Below are positions 1-8,202 of a DNA stretch of 64,000 nt, piece by piece (the first letter of the stretch is position 1; every line of letters starts with the position of its first letter). The position numbers and the translations under genes were made by a program. The notes under the pieces were generated by a model, which saw only the letters and a program-made list of their open reading frames with translations, was not told where the DNA came from and did no database searches. This DNA is from Candidatus Krumholzibacteriota bacterium (GTDB taxonomy: Bacteria; Krumholzibacteriota; Krumholzibacteriia; Krumholzibacteriales; Krumholzibacteriaceae). Location: assembly GCA_030609325.1 (NCBI GenBank), contig JAUWCL010000005.1, forward strand, positions 40,574-104,573, read 5' to 3'.

Positions 1-1124
1 CTTCCATTGTCATCATTATTACCGGTTACGGGACGATAGATGTGGCTGTCGAGTCGATGCGGAAGGGGGCATACGACTTCATCACCAAGCCGTTCACCCC
101 GGAAGCGCTTTTAAAGGTTGTAGAGAGGGCAGTCGACAGCCGCAGGCGGGAGCTCGAGTATTCGCTGGCTGATACCGAGGCGGCGGGTAGCGTTTCCGGA
201 GACAAGATCATCGGGCGTTCACACGTCATCATGAAGATCACAGAGCTTATCGAGCAGGTCGCACGCACCGACTCCACGGTGCTGATTTACGGGGAAACAG
301 GTGTCGGCAAGGAGCTCGTTGCGAATAACATTCACAACTTGAGCTTGCGCCGGAAAAAGCCTTTCGTGGTGGTGGATTGCGGAACATTGGTCGAAACCCT
401 GTTTGAAAGCGAGATGTTCGGGCATGCAAAAGGTTCTTTCACGGGGGCTATAGAAACCACGCGGGGAAAATTCGAGCTAGCCAACGGCGGGACGATATTC
501 TTGGATGAAATTACGAACATATCTATCGGCCTGCAATCCAGGCTGTTACGTGTCATCCAAGAAAAGGAAATCTCGAAGATTGGCAGCCTGGAAAAGATAA
601 TAGTCGATGTCCGGATTATATCGGCTACCAACAAGGATCTTCCCAAGGAAGTTCGGGAAGGCCGGTTCAGGGAGGATTTGTTCTACAGGCTGAATGTAGT
701 TCCTGTACATCTATTGCCCTTACGGGAAAGAAAGGAAGACATTCCCATCCTCGCCGAGCATTTCCTGGCCAGGGCGTGCATAAATGAAAAAGCCAAGATA
801 CCAAGATTATCCGCCGATGCCGTGCGCTTCCTGCAAGATTACGGTTGGCCTGGAAACGTAAGGGAACTTAAAAATACGATAGAATATGCGATAGTCACAT
901 GTAAGGGTGATACGATCGGCCCCGGAGATCTGTCGATCATCGGCAAGGATGGGGCGGATGAATCAAAGGAATTCAAGGAAGGATCACTTGCCCAATCGGA
1001 AAAGAAAGAGATAATCCGGACCCTTGAGCAATTTGACGGGCACAGAGCCAAGACGGCCGAATATCTCGGAATAAATCGAAAGACGCTGCGTGAGAAGATT
1101 CGGAAGTATGGAATCGAGATATAG
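1..1124 (+). CDS. Sigma-54-dependent response regulator, NtrC family (5' truncated)
   Basis: The gene enters from outside the window; its reading frame is open from base 3. The visible protein starts inside a receiver domain (the TGYG and ITKPF segments around the conserved Lys). An AAA+ sigma-54 activator domain follows, with Walker A GETGVGKE, a GSFTGA loop (the family GAFTGA with Ala to Ser) and Walker B GGTIFLDE. It ends in a Fis-type helix-turn-helix (GHRAKTAEYLGINRKTLR). Family members use ATP to open promoters held by sigma-54 RNA polymerase. The next operon starts with a good -24/-12 promoter about 190 bases downstream, so that operon is the likely target. A partner histidine kinase would be expected upstream, outside the window. 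Confidence 0.95.
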   Translation, partial: SIVIIITGYGTIDVAVESMRKGAYDFITKPFTPEALLKVVERAVDSRRRELEYSLADTEAAGSVSGDKIIGRSHVIMKITELIEQVARTDSTVLIYGETGVGKELVANNIHNLSLRRKKPFVVVDCGTLVETLFESEMFGHAKGSFTGAIETTRGKFELANGGTIFLDEITNISIGLQSRLLRVIQEKEISKIGSLEKIIVDVRIISATNKDLPKEVREGRFREDLFYRLNVVPVHLLPLRERKEDIPILAEHFLARACINEKAKIPRLSADAVRFLQDYGWPGNVRELKNTIEYAIVTCKGDTIGPGDLSIIGKDGADESKEFKEGSLAQSEKKEIIRTLEQFDGHRAKTAEYLGINRKTLREKIRKYGIEI

Positions 1125-1153
1125 CGGCTCGGCCGATAGACCGCCCGTCGAGA

Positions 1154-1164
1154 ATTGTCACAAT
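1154..1164. promoter_or_regulatory. Candidate upstream activator site (11-bp palindrome)
   Basis: ATTGT-C-ACAAT is an inverted repeat with 5-base arms, about 150 bases upstream of the -24/-12 promoter. That is the usual distance for NtrC-type enhancer sites. Only one clear copy is seen, so the assignment rests on position and symmetry alone. Confidence 0.3.
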
Positions 1165-1313
1165 AATACCCGTCGCCTCTTATGGCGGATACATAAAGTA
1201 CCGTTCCGGCTGCTATAAACCGACGTGTTAATTATTGCAGCGGACACGGATCTCAATTTTATCCCTTTGAACAGCACAGCGTTATGGAAAGCAGGTATTG
1301 CCCGGCTTGTGAG

Positions 1314-1330
1314 GGGGCACGCTGTTTGCT
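1314..1330 (+). promoter_or_regulatory. Sigma-54 (-24/-12) promoter of the receiver-NuoE operon
   Basis: The sequence GGGGCACG-CTGT-TTGCT matches the consensus TGGCACG-N4-TTGCA/T. The invariant GG (1316-1317) and GC (1328-1329) are exactly ten bases apart. Transcription would start near 1341, leaving a leader of about 150 bases. The leader contains a perfect 7-bp stem with a GAA loop at 1364-1380. The 370-base gap 1125-1494 shows no convincing gene. A short open frame across it is interrupted functionally by this promoter and has no ribosome site. Confidence 0.8.
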
Positions 1331-1494
1331 CATATACAAGTTGCACCCCCGTGCGCGGCAAAGGGTTCTCGAAGAGAACCGCTGCGGCTGGGGTCAGGCA
1401 GGGTTACACGCCCGGAGCGCCAAGTACCGAGGACCGAGGTGATTGAAAGGTGCCTGAAGCTTACTGTCGGCCGGGTCGGAAAGGAGCGCGAACG

Positions 1495-2625
1495 ATGTAT
1501 CTCGATGAAAAAGGTGCCGCGGGGGCAAAGACGGCCGATGTTTTGGTAATAGACGACGAGGAGTCGATGCGCGAGGGCTGCCACCAAACATTGGAAGCGG
1601 ATGGGTATCGAGCCACTACGGCGCAAGATGGTCGAAGAGGCCTGGAACTGATTGAGACGATGCATCCAAAAGTGGTTATCGTTGATCTCAAAATGCCGGG
1701 CATTACCGGTATGGAGGTGCTGGCGGAGATCTCTAAGATCGATCCGACAATCGTGTCGATTGTCATAACCGGCTACGGTTCCGTTGAATCAGCTGTTGAG
1801 TCCATGAAGATCGGCGCTTTCGACTACATGACCAAGCCGTTCGGACCCGAGCGCCTGCTGGAGTCCGTCAAGCGGGGAATGAATCTGAACGAGGAACGGA
1901 AAGCGGCGGCGCAACCATCCATCTCGCCAGAAGCGGGAGAAGCGGTCGAGGGGCCGGCCTTGGATCAGCAGACAGTGGCCCTGAAAAGCCTGGAACTGCT
2001 CGGACAGTATTATTCGCTCGGTCTGGACAAGCGTGATTTTCTCGACGAACTGGTGAATCTGGAGACCGAGGCTAGGTTTCACGCCGAGACTCTGGGCTGG
2101 ATCAAGGAAAGAGAAAAGATCTTACGCGAGGTCCTGCAGAACCTCAGAGTAGTCGACGAAGTCATCGCACAGTACGAATACGAAAAAAGTGCCGTCCTTC
2201 AGGTCATGCTGGAGGTTCAGAGACGATTGAACTGGCTGCCCAGACACGCGCTGAAATGGATTTCCAGGCGGTTGAAGGTTTCTCTCGGCCGTCTCTACAG
2301 CATTGCAACCTTTTATGAAGCCCTAAGCCTCGAACCGTCCGGTGCATATCTGGTCGAAGTCTGTACAGGAACAGCTTGTCACGTGCGCGGGGCGCCCCAG
2401 TTGAATGCCACTGTTTCGGCACTTCTCGGTATTCAACCCGGACAGACGGATTCGAACATGTTGTTCACATTGAAGAACGTCCACTGCTTGGGGTGCTGCG
2501 CTCTGGCCCCCGTAATGAAGATCGGTGAGCAGTACTACAGCAATCCGACAATGAAAAAACTAGAGGGTATCTTCGATTCGCTGAAACGGGAGAAGCAAGA
2601 TTATGCCAAGGTTGAAGTCGCCTGA
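1495..2625 (+). CDS. Receiver domain fused to NuoE/HndA-like [2Fe-2S] subunit
   Basis: The start is ATG 1495, eight bases after AAGGAG; an upstream GTG in frame at 1450 has no such site. The 376-residue protein opens with a CheY-like receiver (acidic pair in VIDDEE, phospho-acceptor Asp in IVDLKMPG, TGYG, Lys in MTKPFG; roughly residues 10-130). A linker of about 70 residues follows, then a thioredoxin-fold NuoE domain with ligands CTGTAC and CLGCC (C-x4-C ... C-x3-C). NuoE-type subunits carry one [2Fe-2S] cluster in NADH dehydrogenase and diaphorase modules. The stop overlaps the start of the NuoF-like gene. Fusion to an intact receiver is unusual: phosphorylation could gate electron flow or assembly (inference). 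Confidence 0.9.
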   Translation: MYLDEKGAAGAKTADVLVIDDEESMREGCHQTLEADGYRATTAQDGRRGLELIETMHPKVVIVDLKMPGITGMEVLAEISKIDPTIVSIVITGYGSVESAVESMKIGAFDYMTKPFGPERLLESVKRGMNLNEERKAAAQPSISPEAGEAVEGPALDQQTVALKSLELLGQYYSLGLDKRDFLDELVNLETEARFHAETLGWIKEREKILREVLQNLRVVDEVIAQYEYEKSAVLQVMLEVQRRLNWLPRHALKWISRRLKVSLGRLYSIATFYEALSLEPSGAYLVEVCTGTACHVRGAPQLNATVSALLGIQPGQTDSNMLFTLKNVHCLGCCALAPVMKIGEQYYSNPTMKKLEGIFDSLKREKQDYAKVEVA

Positions 2626-4495
2626 TGACCTTTACGAATTGAGAGAAAAGCTGAAACAAGAGCGTGACCAGAGGCACACGTGTGTGACCATCTGCTCCGG
2701 AACCGGATGTATAGCGTGCCGTTCCCAGGACGTTGTAGCGGAATTCGAGCGAGAGATGGCCGAAAAAGGTCTCGAGGATAAAGTGGCCCTTCGCCGGACC
2801 GGGTGCTACGGGTTGTGTGAACGCGGGCCGATCGTCGTGATTCTACCCGAAAGAATCTGCTATCTCGGTACCAAGGCGGAGGACGTATCTGAGATAGTCT
2901 CGGAAACGTTAGTGAAAGGCCGGCACGTAGATCGGCTGCTCTATGAGGATGTAGAGACTGGTCAGCGCATTGTTCGCTTGGACGATATCCCCTTCTACAG
3001 GAAACAGGAGCGTCTACTCCTGGAGGCCAATTCCCTGGTCGATCCAAAGAGGATCGAGGACTACATTGCCATCGGGGGATACTCTGCGCTCGCGAAGGTT
3101 CTGCTCGAGATGAATGCGGAGGCTGTGATCGAAGAAATCGAGAAGGCCGGGCTTCGCGGCCGGGGAGGTGGCGGGTTCCCCGTCGGCTCGAAGTGGCGGA
3201 CCACGCGAGATGTCCCGAGCGATCCCAAATATATAATCGTGAACGCCGACGAGGGCGACCCGGGTGCATACATGGACAGAAGTATACTGGAGGGTAATCC
3301 GCACAGTGTATTGGAGGGGCTCATCATCGGGGCATTCGCGATCGGTTCGCAGAAGGGTTATGTCTATGTACGCCAGGAGTACCCCCTGGCCGTAGAAAAC
3401 ACGGAGATCGCTATAAAGCAGTTGGAAGAATACGGCTTGATAGGCAAGGACATTCTTGGATCCGGATTTTCTTTCACTGTCGACATCCAGCGCGGAGCCG
3501 GGGCATTTGTCTCCGGTGAGTCGAGCGCCCTGATGTCGGCTATCGAAGGCAAGGTCGGAGAGCCGAGGCTCAAGTACGTACATACCGCCGTCAAAGGCCT
3601 GTGGGATAAGCCGACCTGTTTGAACAACGTGGAGACCTTTGCCAACGTTCCTTTGATAATCAATAATGGCTCCGATTGGTACGGCAGGATCGGATCAGAC
3701 AATAGCAAGGGGACTAAAATATTCTCGCTCGTCGGAAAGGTCAACAACACCGGACTGGTTGAAATACCGATGGGGATGTCCCTGCGTGAGATCGTTTACG
3801 ACATCGGCGGTGGTATTCCCAACGGAAAGAAATTCAAGGCCGTACAGACTGGAGGTCCCTCGGGTGGAGTCCTGCCGGAAGGCATGCTCGATATCCCGGT
3901 GGACTTTGACCGGCTTGAAAAGGTAGGATCGATGATGGGTTCCGGCGGCATGATCGTCATGGATGAGGACACCTGCATGGTCGATACTGCACGATACTAT
4001 ACCGATTTTCTTGCCCACGAGTCCTGTGGTAAGTGCGTCCCGTGCCGCGAGGGCTTGAGGCAAATGCTCAGGATCCTTGACAATATAACCTCGGGAAAGG
4101 GCAGGGAGGGAGATATTGAACTGCTTGAGGAACTATCGGAGTTCCTCCAGGAAGCTGCGTTTTGCGCACTTGGCTCGACTGCGCCAAATCCGGTTCTCAG
4201 CACCATCGCTCATTTCAGAGACGAGTATGATGCGCACATCAGGGATAAGCGCTGCCCGTCAGGTGTTTGCAAAGACCTTATCGCGTATCAGATTGATGCG
4301 GAAGCCTGCATCGGTTGCGGGACATGTGCCAGGAATTGTCCTGTTGACGCAATATCGGAAGTCGAAGGTGAAAATACGGTCTATGAAATAGACCAGGGGA
4401 AATGCATCAAATGCGGTAATTGCATAGATGTCTGTCCTCCCAAAGTCGAGGCAGTTGTAAAGATATCCTCGAGTGTCTTGCTCGAGAGTGCATAA
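2603..4495 (+). CDS. NuoF/HndC-like NAD(P)H-binding flavoprotein subunit
   Basis: 630 residues, overlapping the previous gene by 23 bases. Domain order: N-terminal thioredoxin-like [2Fe-2S] domain (CSGTGC ... CYGLC), FMN/NADH-binding core (glycine loop GRGGGGFP, NADEGDPGAYMDR), SLBB region, NuoF [4Fe-4S] site (ESCGKCVPCREG), and a C-terminal two-cluster ferredoxin (CIGCGTCARNCP, CIKCGNCIDVCP). This long layout is that of HndC/HydB diaphorases of [FeFe]-hydrogenase and electron-bifurcating complexes, longer than complex I NuoF. It would oxidise NAD(P)H and pass electrons to the subunits encoded on either side. No hydrogenase catalytic gene lies in the window. Confidence 0.95.
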   Translation: MPRLKSPDDLYELREKLKQERDQRHTCVTICSGTGCIACRSQDVVAEFEREMAEKGLEDKVALRRTGCYGLCERGPIVVILPERICYLGTKAEDVSEIVSETLVKGRHVDRLLYEDVETGQRIVRLDDIPFYRKQERLLLEANSLVDPKRIEDYIAIGGYSALAKVLLEMNAEAVIEEIEKAGLRGRGGGGFPVGSKWRTTRDVPSDPKYIIVNADEGDPGAYMDRSILEGNPHSVLEGLIIGAFAIGSQKGYVYVRQEYPLAVENTEIAIKQLEEYGLIGKDILGSGFSFTVDIQRGAGAFVSGESSALMSAIEGKVGEPRLKYVHTAVKGLWDKPTCLNNVETFANVPLIINNGSDWYGRIGSDNSKGTKIFSLVGKVNNTGLVEIPMGMSLREIVYDIGGGIPNGKKFKAVQTGGPSGGVLPEGMLDIPVDFDRLEKVGSMMGSGGMIVMDEDTCMVDTARYYTDFLAHESCGKCVPCREGLRQMLRILDNITSGKGREGDIELLEELSEFLQEAAFCALGSTAPNPVLSTIAHFRDEYDAHIRDKRCPSGVCKDLIAYQIDAEACIGCGTCARNCPVDAISEVEGENTVYEIDQGKCIKCGNCIDVCPPKVEAVVKISSSVLLESA

Positions 4496-4529
4496 CTGAG
4501 CCTGGAAAGATAAAAGGTGGGAATCCAAC

Positions 4530-5078
4530 ATGAAAATGTTAAAACTTCAAATCGACGGTCAGGAATTACAGGCGCAAAAGGGAACGACCATCCTTCAGGC
4601 CGCTAAATCAATCGGCATCGACATACCTACACTCTGCCATTCCGAGAACCTCAAGCCATATGGAGCATGCCGGCTGTGCATGGTAGAAATCACGAAGGAT
4701 GAGCGGACAAGGCTTGTGGCTTCGTGTGTCTACGAGATTGAGGACGGTCTTGTCGTCAAGACCAATACCGAAAGGGTCAAAAAGATCCGCCGCATGATTA
4801 TCGAGCTGTTGTGGCCTTCCCTGACGGGTCTAGCGAAGGAGTACGACGTGGCAAGCTCGAGATTCTGGCCTAAAGAAACTGAGTGCAACCTTTGCGGCCT
4901 GTGCGTCAGGTATTGTTCGGAGATCAGGAAATTGGACGCGGTCTACTTCAAGGGTAGAGGAATTGACCGCGAGCTTGCCATTGTTCCGGAACTCGCAAGA
5001 GAGTGCGCTTTTTGTCATCAATGTCACGAGCTCTGTACCGGCGGGTGGATCGTATACCATTCTGACCAGGCCTTCTAA
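4530..5078 (+). CDS. NuoG/HoxU-like iron-sulfur subunit (short)
   Basis: 182 residues. An N-terminal plant-type [2Fe-2S] domain (Cys 36, 47, 50 and about 66) is followed by two four-Cys motifs, CNLCGLCVRYC and CAFCHQCHELC, each able to hold a [4Fe-4S] cluster. The His-Cys3 motif between these regions in NuoG is not seen. The protein stops straight after the second site, so it has neither a molybdopterin domain nor an H-cluster domain. It is the last gene of the sigma-54 operon and should relay electrons from the NuoEF-like pair to an unknown partner. Short HoxU or HndD N-terminal units are the closest match. Confidence 0.85.
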   Translation: MKMLKLQIDGQELQAQKGTTILQAAKSIGIDIPTLCHSENLKPYGACRLCMVEITKDERTRLVASCVYEIEDGLVVKTNTERVKKIRRMIIELLWPSLTGLAKEYDVASSRFWPKETECNLCGLCVRYCSEIRKLDAVYFKGRGIDRELAIVPELARECAFCHQCHELCTGGWIVYHSDQAF

Positions 5079-5166
5079 AAGGACCCGGTGCTTGTCGCCC
5101 CAAAATGGGATTCGTAAGCAGCCGATCCGGCAATATCCTCTGCCCTGGTGTAAAATAAACAGAAGC

Positions 5167-5200
5167 TACAAGGGTGAATTTGCTTGTACGTCGGCTTTTT
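5167..5200 (+). terminator. Weak candidate terminator after the diaphorase operon
   Basis: TACAAG (5167-5172) pairs with CTTGTA (5183-5188). A TTTTT run follows eight bases later, so the U-tract is further from the stem than usual. It sits between convergent genes. Confidence 0.3.
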
Positions 5201-5205
5201 CTACC

Positions 5206-5613
5206 CTACTCATCTACCGGCTTATACACGAACTCCCTGCTCAGAAGCACCTCTCCGTCCGGCGGCCCCAGGATGTCGACTCGCCATACGCCCGACCAGG
5301 CGGGCAGCATCCTCTTGGAGCTCCAGGTCCTCCACGACGCAGACTGGACGGTCAGGTCGACCCTGGCCTTCTCCTCATCGCCGTAGTACCAGACGTGAGT
5401 GACGTCCAGCGTATCGACCGCGCCGTTTATCCTCGTGTAGCAGTATATCCTCTCGGCCGTCTCGAAAAACTGCGTGCTCTCCCCCACCGGCAGCCTGTCC
5501 TCGATGCCCGAGCAGAAGCTCATCTTTTCGACTGTCAGTCCGCTTTCCTGCGTAGTCGACGAAACGACCGCCGCCGCGATCAGGACAGCCGCGATAACGA
5601 GTGTGCGTCTCAT
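5206..5613 (-). CDS. DUF2914 domain exported protein
   Basis: 135 residues from ATG 5613, preceded by GGAAGG; an in-frame start further upstream would give a non-signal N-terminus. The N-terminus (MRRTLVIAAVLIAAAVV) is a signal peptide. The rest matches the DUF2914 pattern: a lone beta domain with conserved aromatic residues (YCYTRI, HVWYY, WRVDI). The molecular role of DUF2914 is unknown. It starts 44 bases after the transporter stop on the same strand and is probably co-transcribed with it. Confidence 0.75.
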   Translation of the reverse strand: MRRTLVIAAVLIAAAVVSSTTQESGLTVEKMSFCSGIEDRLPVGESTQFFETAERIYCYTRINGAVDTLDVTHVWYYGDEEKARVDLTVQSASWRTWSSKRMLPAWSGVWRVDILGPPDGEVLLSREFVYKPVDE

Positions 5614-5657
5614 CTCAGCCTTCCTTTCTTTGCCTGTCGAGCCGGTCCATCCAGCTG

Positions 5658-7883
5658 TCATACCAGGCTGCCGGAGAACCTGCTCGCGTTTCTTACGAAT
5701 ATGACGGAGCCCAGTCCCTCGGAGAACTGGATGAGCCAGTCTGCGTATCCCTCCAGCGCATCCTTCTCGGGGATCATCAATCCCATGAAGACAAGGTCGG
5801 CCCCGATACTGCTCACCGTTATTATATCCTCGATCGACGTGTCGGGCGGCCTCAAAATCACCTCGGCTTCCGCCTCGATGCGCACCGATTCGATCAGCTC
5901 GAGCAGACTCTCGATCTGCGTCACTCTCTCCTCCTCGCTCTCAACGATCGAGTGGATCTTGATCCGAGACGCCTCCCAGGCGGTGTTCATCCGCATCATG
6001 TGAGCGAGCAGGAGCATCAGGTCGCCGTTGTTCTCCAGACCTCCCCACCACAGGTCGATGCGCCTGTTCAGTCTCTTCTTCTGAATGTGCCTGAGCCTGC
6101 ATATCAGAGTGTTCTTCTCGATCTTCGAGATGGTGCGCATGATCTCGAGCTCGGCGACAAGCTTCTCCTTCTTCGCCGGCCAGCCGAACATCAGCGTGTT
6201 CGAGTGAAGGCCCGCGATCCCGTTGGCCTGCGCGATGTTGATCACTCCAGTGACGATATCGGGGGCCACATATACCTCGCAGAAGCCGACGAGGTTTTTC
6301 GACTTGAGGACACGGTTCATCTCGGCGCCTTCGTGGTCGATATCTATATCGAGCTCGAGGAGGTTTCCCTCGACGATCCTGGATACGGTCACGATTCCGT
6401 GGTGCTGGTTGAAGCAGTTGGCAATGTATATCAGGTCCGCTTCCTTCTTCACGTCCTCGGTGAAGGCGATTATGTGGGGCCGCCAGTTTCGCGAGTCGGG
6501 ACGGTGATTCTTCAGCTTGAGCAGCGCGAACCTCGCCAGCGACATGTATGCGCCGGCCCTGACGTCCCCCCATCTTTTTTCCAGAGTCCTGCGCCGCAGA
6601 TACATGAAAAGGATCACCTCGATAAAGGCCGCGACGAGGCAGGCCAGGGGATTGAGAAGGAACATCACGAAGAGGGCCCCGGCCGATCCTATCAGGGAGA
6701 CGTACCAGGGGACGTTTATCGTCGGCCTGTATGACGGGTCGCCTACAAGCTTCTCGACGGCGGCGCTGAGATTGATGATCACGTAGAGAGTAAGAAACAG
6801 GACCGTGACGTACTGCGCGACAGCGTTAAGGTCCCCCAGCAGGACCGCGGAGAGGGCCAGCGCGCCCGTGATCCATGTCGCGATCGCCGGCTGCCCGCGC
6901 GTCGAGAGCCGCGACAGGAACCTCGGCGCGAGGCCGTCCAGCGAGAGAGCCTGAAGGACCCTCGGGCCCGAGAGCACGCTGCCGAAGACAGAGGAGAGGA
7001 TCGCGCCCCACATCCCGGCAAAAACGAAGAGAGGCCCGCCGATGCAGATCAGTGTCCAGGCCTGGACGCCTCTCGAGGCGAGGGTGTCCCTGCCGATCGC
7101 TGACGTGATCGAGAAAAAGAAAGGCACGGCCAGGTAGACCACCGCCCCGGTCAGCACGGCGAGAAGTGTGCCTTTCGGTATGCTGCGGCTCGGGTCCTTC
7201 AGGTCGCCGCTCATCCCTATTCCGGCGGTGAACCCCGTCACTGCGGGAAAGAAGACGGCGAATACGTACCAGAACCCTTCGGGCGCTGTTCTGTACGTGG
7301 CGACGACCTCGGGCGCGCGCAGGTCCCTGGTCAGCACCCCGATGAAAAGGGCCAGAAGCGAAAGCCCGACGGCGATCATGATCGGGACCTGGAGCTTCAG
7401 GGCGAGCGAGGCGCTCTTTCCCGAGAGTATCGTGCTGACGATGATAATGATCGCCGCGAGAATCTGCACCATGAAGACCGGTACGGCCCCCCATGCTGCG
7501 GGCCACAGCACTATGAGACTCTCCGCCAGGCCGAAGCTGTAAAATGTGATGCTCAGCGTGCGGCAGAAATAGAGGGGGATCCCGATTGCGCCGCCGAGTT
7601 CGAGCCCGAGGCTGTGCGCGATCATGAAATACTCGCCGCCGACGCCGACCCTCATGTTCGTCGCGATCGCCGAGGCGCTCAGGCCGGTGATGAAGGTGAT
7701 CGAGCTCGCGACAAGGACCACAACGATGGTGAGCGGCAGCCCCAGGTTGCCCACGACCCAGCCAAACCTCAGGTACATTATGAGTCCGAGGATCGTCAGC
7801 ACGCTCGGAGTGAAGACACCGAGGAAGGTGCCGAACTTCGGGGCCTCCTCGACCTGACCGTTATCGTTTTCGTGTTCGTTCAT
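5658..7883 (-). CDS. SLC12/APC-superfamily cation-chloride or amino-acid transporter
   Basis: 741 residues with about 12 hydrophobic helices in the first 460, beginning FGTFLGVFTPSVLTILG. This is the opening signature of prokaryotic SLC12-like (NKCC/KCC-type) transporters. A soluble C-terminal domain of about 280 residues follows, like the SLC12 cytosolic tail. Plausible substrates are K+, Cl- or an amino acid; sequence alone does not decide. The DUF2914 gene lies directly downstream. Confidence 0.88.
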   Translation of the reverse strand: MNEHENDNGQVEEAPKFGTFLGVFTPSVLTILGLIMYLRFGWVVGNLGLPLTIVVVLVASSITFITGLSASAIATNMRVGVGGEYFMIAHSLGLELGGAIGIPLYFCRTLSITFYSFGLAESLIVLWPAAWGAVPVFMVQILAAIIIIVSTILSGKSASLALKLQVPIMIAVGLSLLALFIGVLTRDLRAPEVVATYRTAPEGFWYVFAVFFPAVTGFTAGIGMSGDLKDPSRSIPKGTLLAVLTGAVVYLAVPFFFSITSAIGRDTLASRGVQAWTLICIGGPLFVFAGMWGAILSSVFGSVLSGPRVLQALSLDGLAPRFLSRLSTRGQPAIATWITGALALSAVLLGDLNAVAQYVTVLFLTLYVIINLSAAVEKLVGDPSYRPTINVPWYVSLIGSAGALFVMFLLNPLACLVAAFIEVILFMYLRRRTLEKRWGDVRAGAYMSLARFALLKLKNHRPDSRNWRPHIIAFTEDVKKEADLIYIANCFNQHHGIVTVSRIVEGNLLELDIDIDHEGAEMNRVLKSKNLVGFCEVYVAPDIVTGVINIAQANGIAGLHSNTLMFGWPAKKEKLVAELEIMRTISKIEKNTLICRLRHIQKKRLNRRIDLWWGGLENNGDLMLLLAHMMRMNTAWEASRIKIHSIVESEEERVTQIESLLELIESVRIEAEAEVILRPPDTSIEDIITVSSIGADLVFMGLMIPEKDALEGYADWLIQFSEGLGSVIFVRNASRFSGSLV

Positions 7884-8006
7884 AACCTGTCGGCCACGAA
7901 TATATTTGAAACGGGGTGTCGTGTAAAGGACGGTAATCCGGGGGAACCGGCGTGAACGGACGAGGCACGGTACGGATTATCAGGCTATTTCTCAAAACAT
8001 TGATTA

Positions 8007-8168
8007 TCAATCACTTATCGCGTCGGGTGGGTCATTCCCGGTCCGCTTCAGGGTCTCCCTCCCGAACGGTTCGAATCTCCTCTTCGCTCTGCGGCTCCGG
8101 GCCGCCACGGTGCCGAAGAGAAAGCCGCAGCCTATGCCGGCGGTGAGTTTTCCGACGGTGCTTTTCAT
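8007..8168 (-). CDS. Small membrane-associated protein, 53 residues (hypothetical)
   Basis: A short frame starting ATG 8168, seven bases after AAGGAAG. The N-terminus carries a glycine-rich hydrophobic stretch (VGKLTAGIGCGFLFGTVAA). A strongly basic segment (RSRRAKRRF) and a polar tail follow. It begins 34 bases after the DUF523 gene stop on the same strand, consistent with co-transcription. It looks like a single-helix inner-membrane peptide. There is no family match I recognise. Without it, 7884-8202 shows nothing else. Confidence 0.45.
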   Translation of the reverse strand: MKSTVGKLTAGIGCGFLFGTVAARSRRAKRRFEPFGRETLKRTGNDPPDAISD

Positions 8169-8202
8169 ATAGCAATCTTCCTTTCGCCGATCGTCACTCC
8201 GT

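Noticed and set aside
1225..1446. 73-codon open frame in the gap before the receiver-NuoE gene
   Set aside because: It spans the sigma-54 promoter and leader, has a GTG start without a ribosome site, and resembles no protein family.
5601..6734. Long plus-strand open frame (377 codons) opposite the SLC12-like gene
   Set aside because: It is a mirror of the GC-rich codon pattern of the real minus-strand transporter and has charged, non-family-like sequence.
8060..8085. GGTTCGAATC stretch like a tRNA T-arm
   Set aside because: There is no matching acceptor, D or anticodon arm, and the bases are explained by the small 8007-8168 reading frame.
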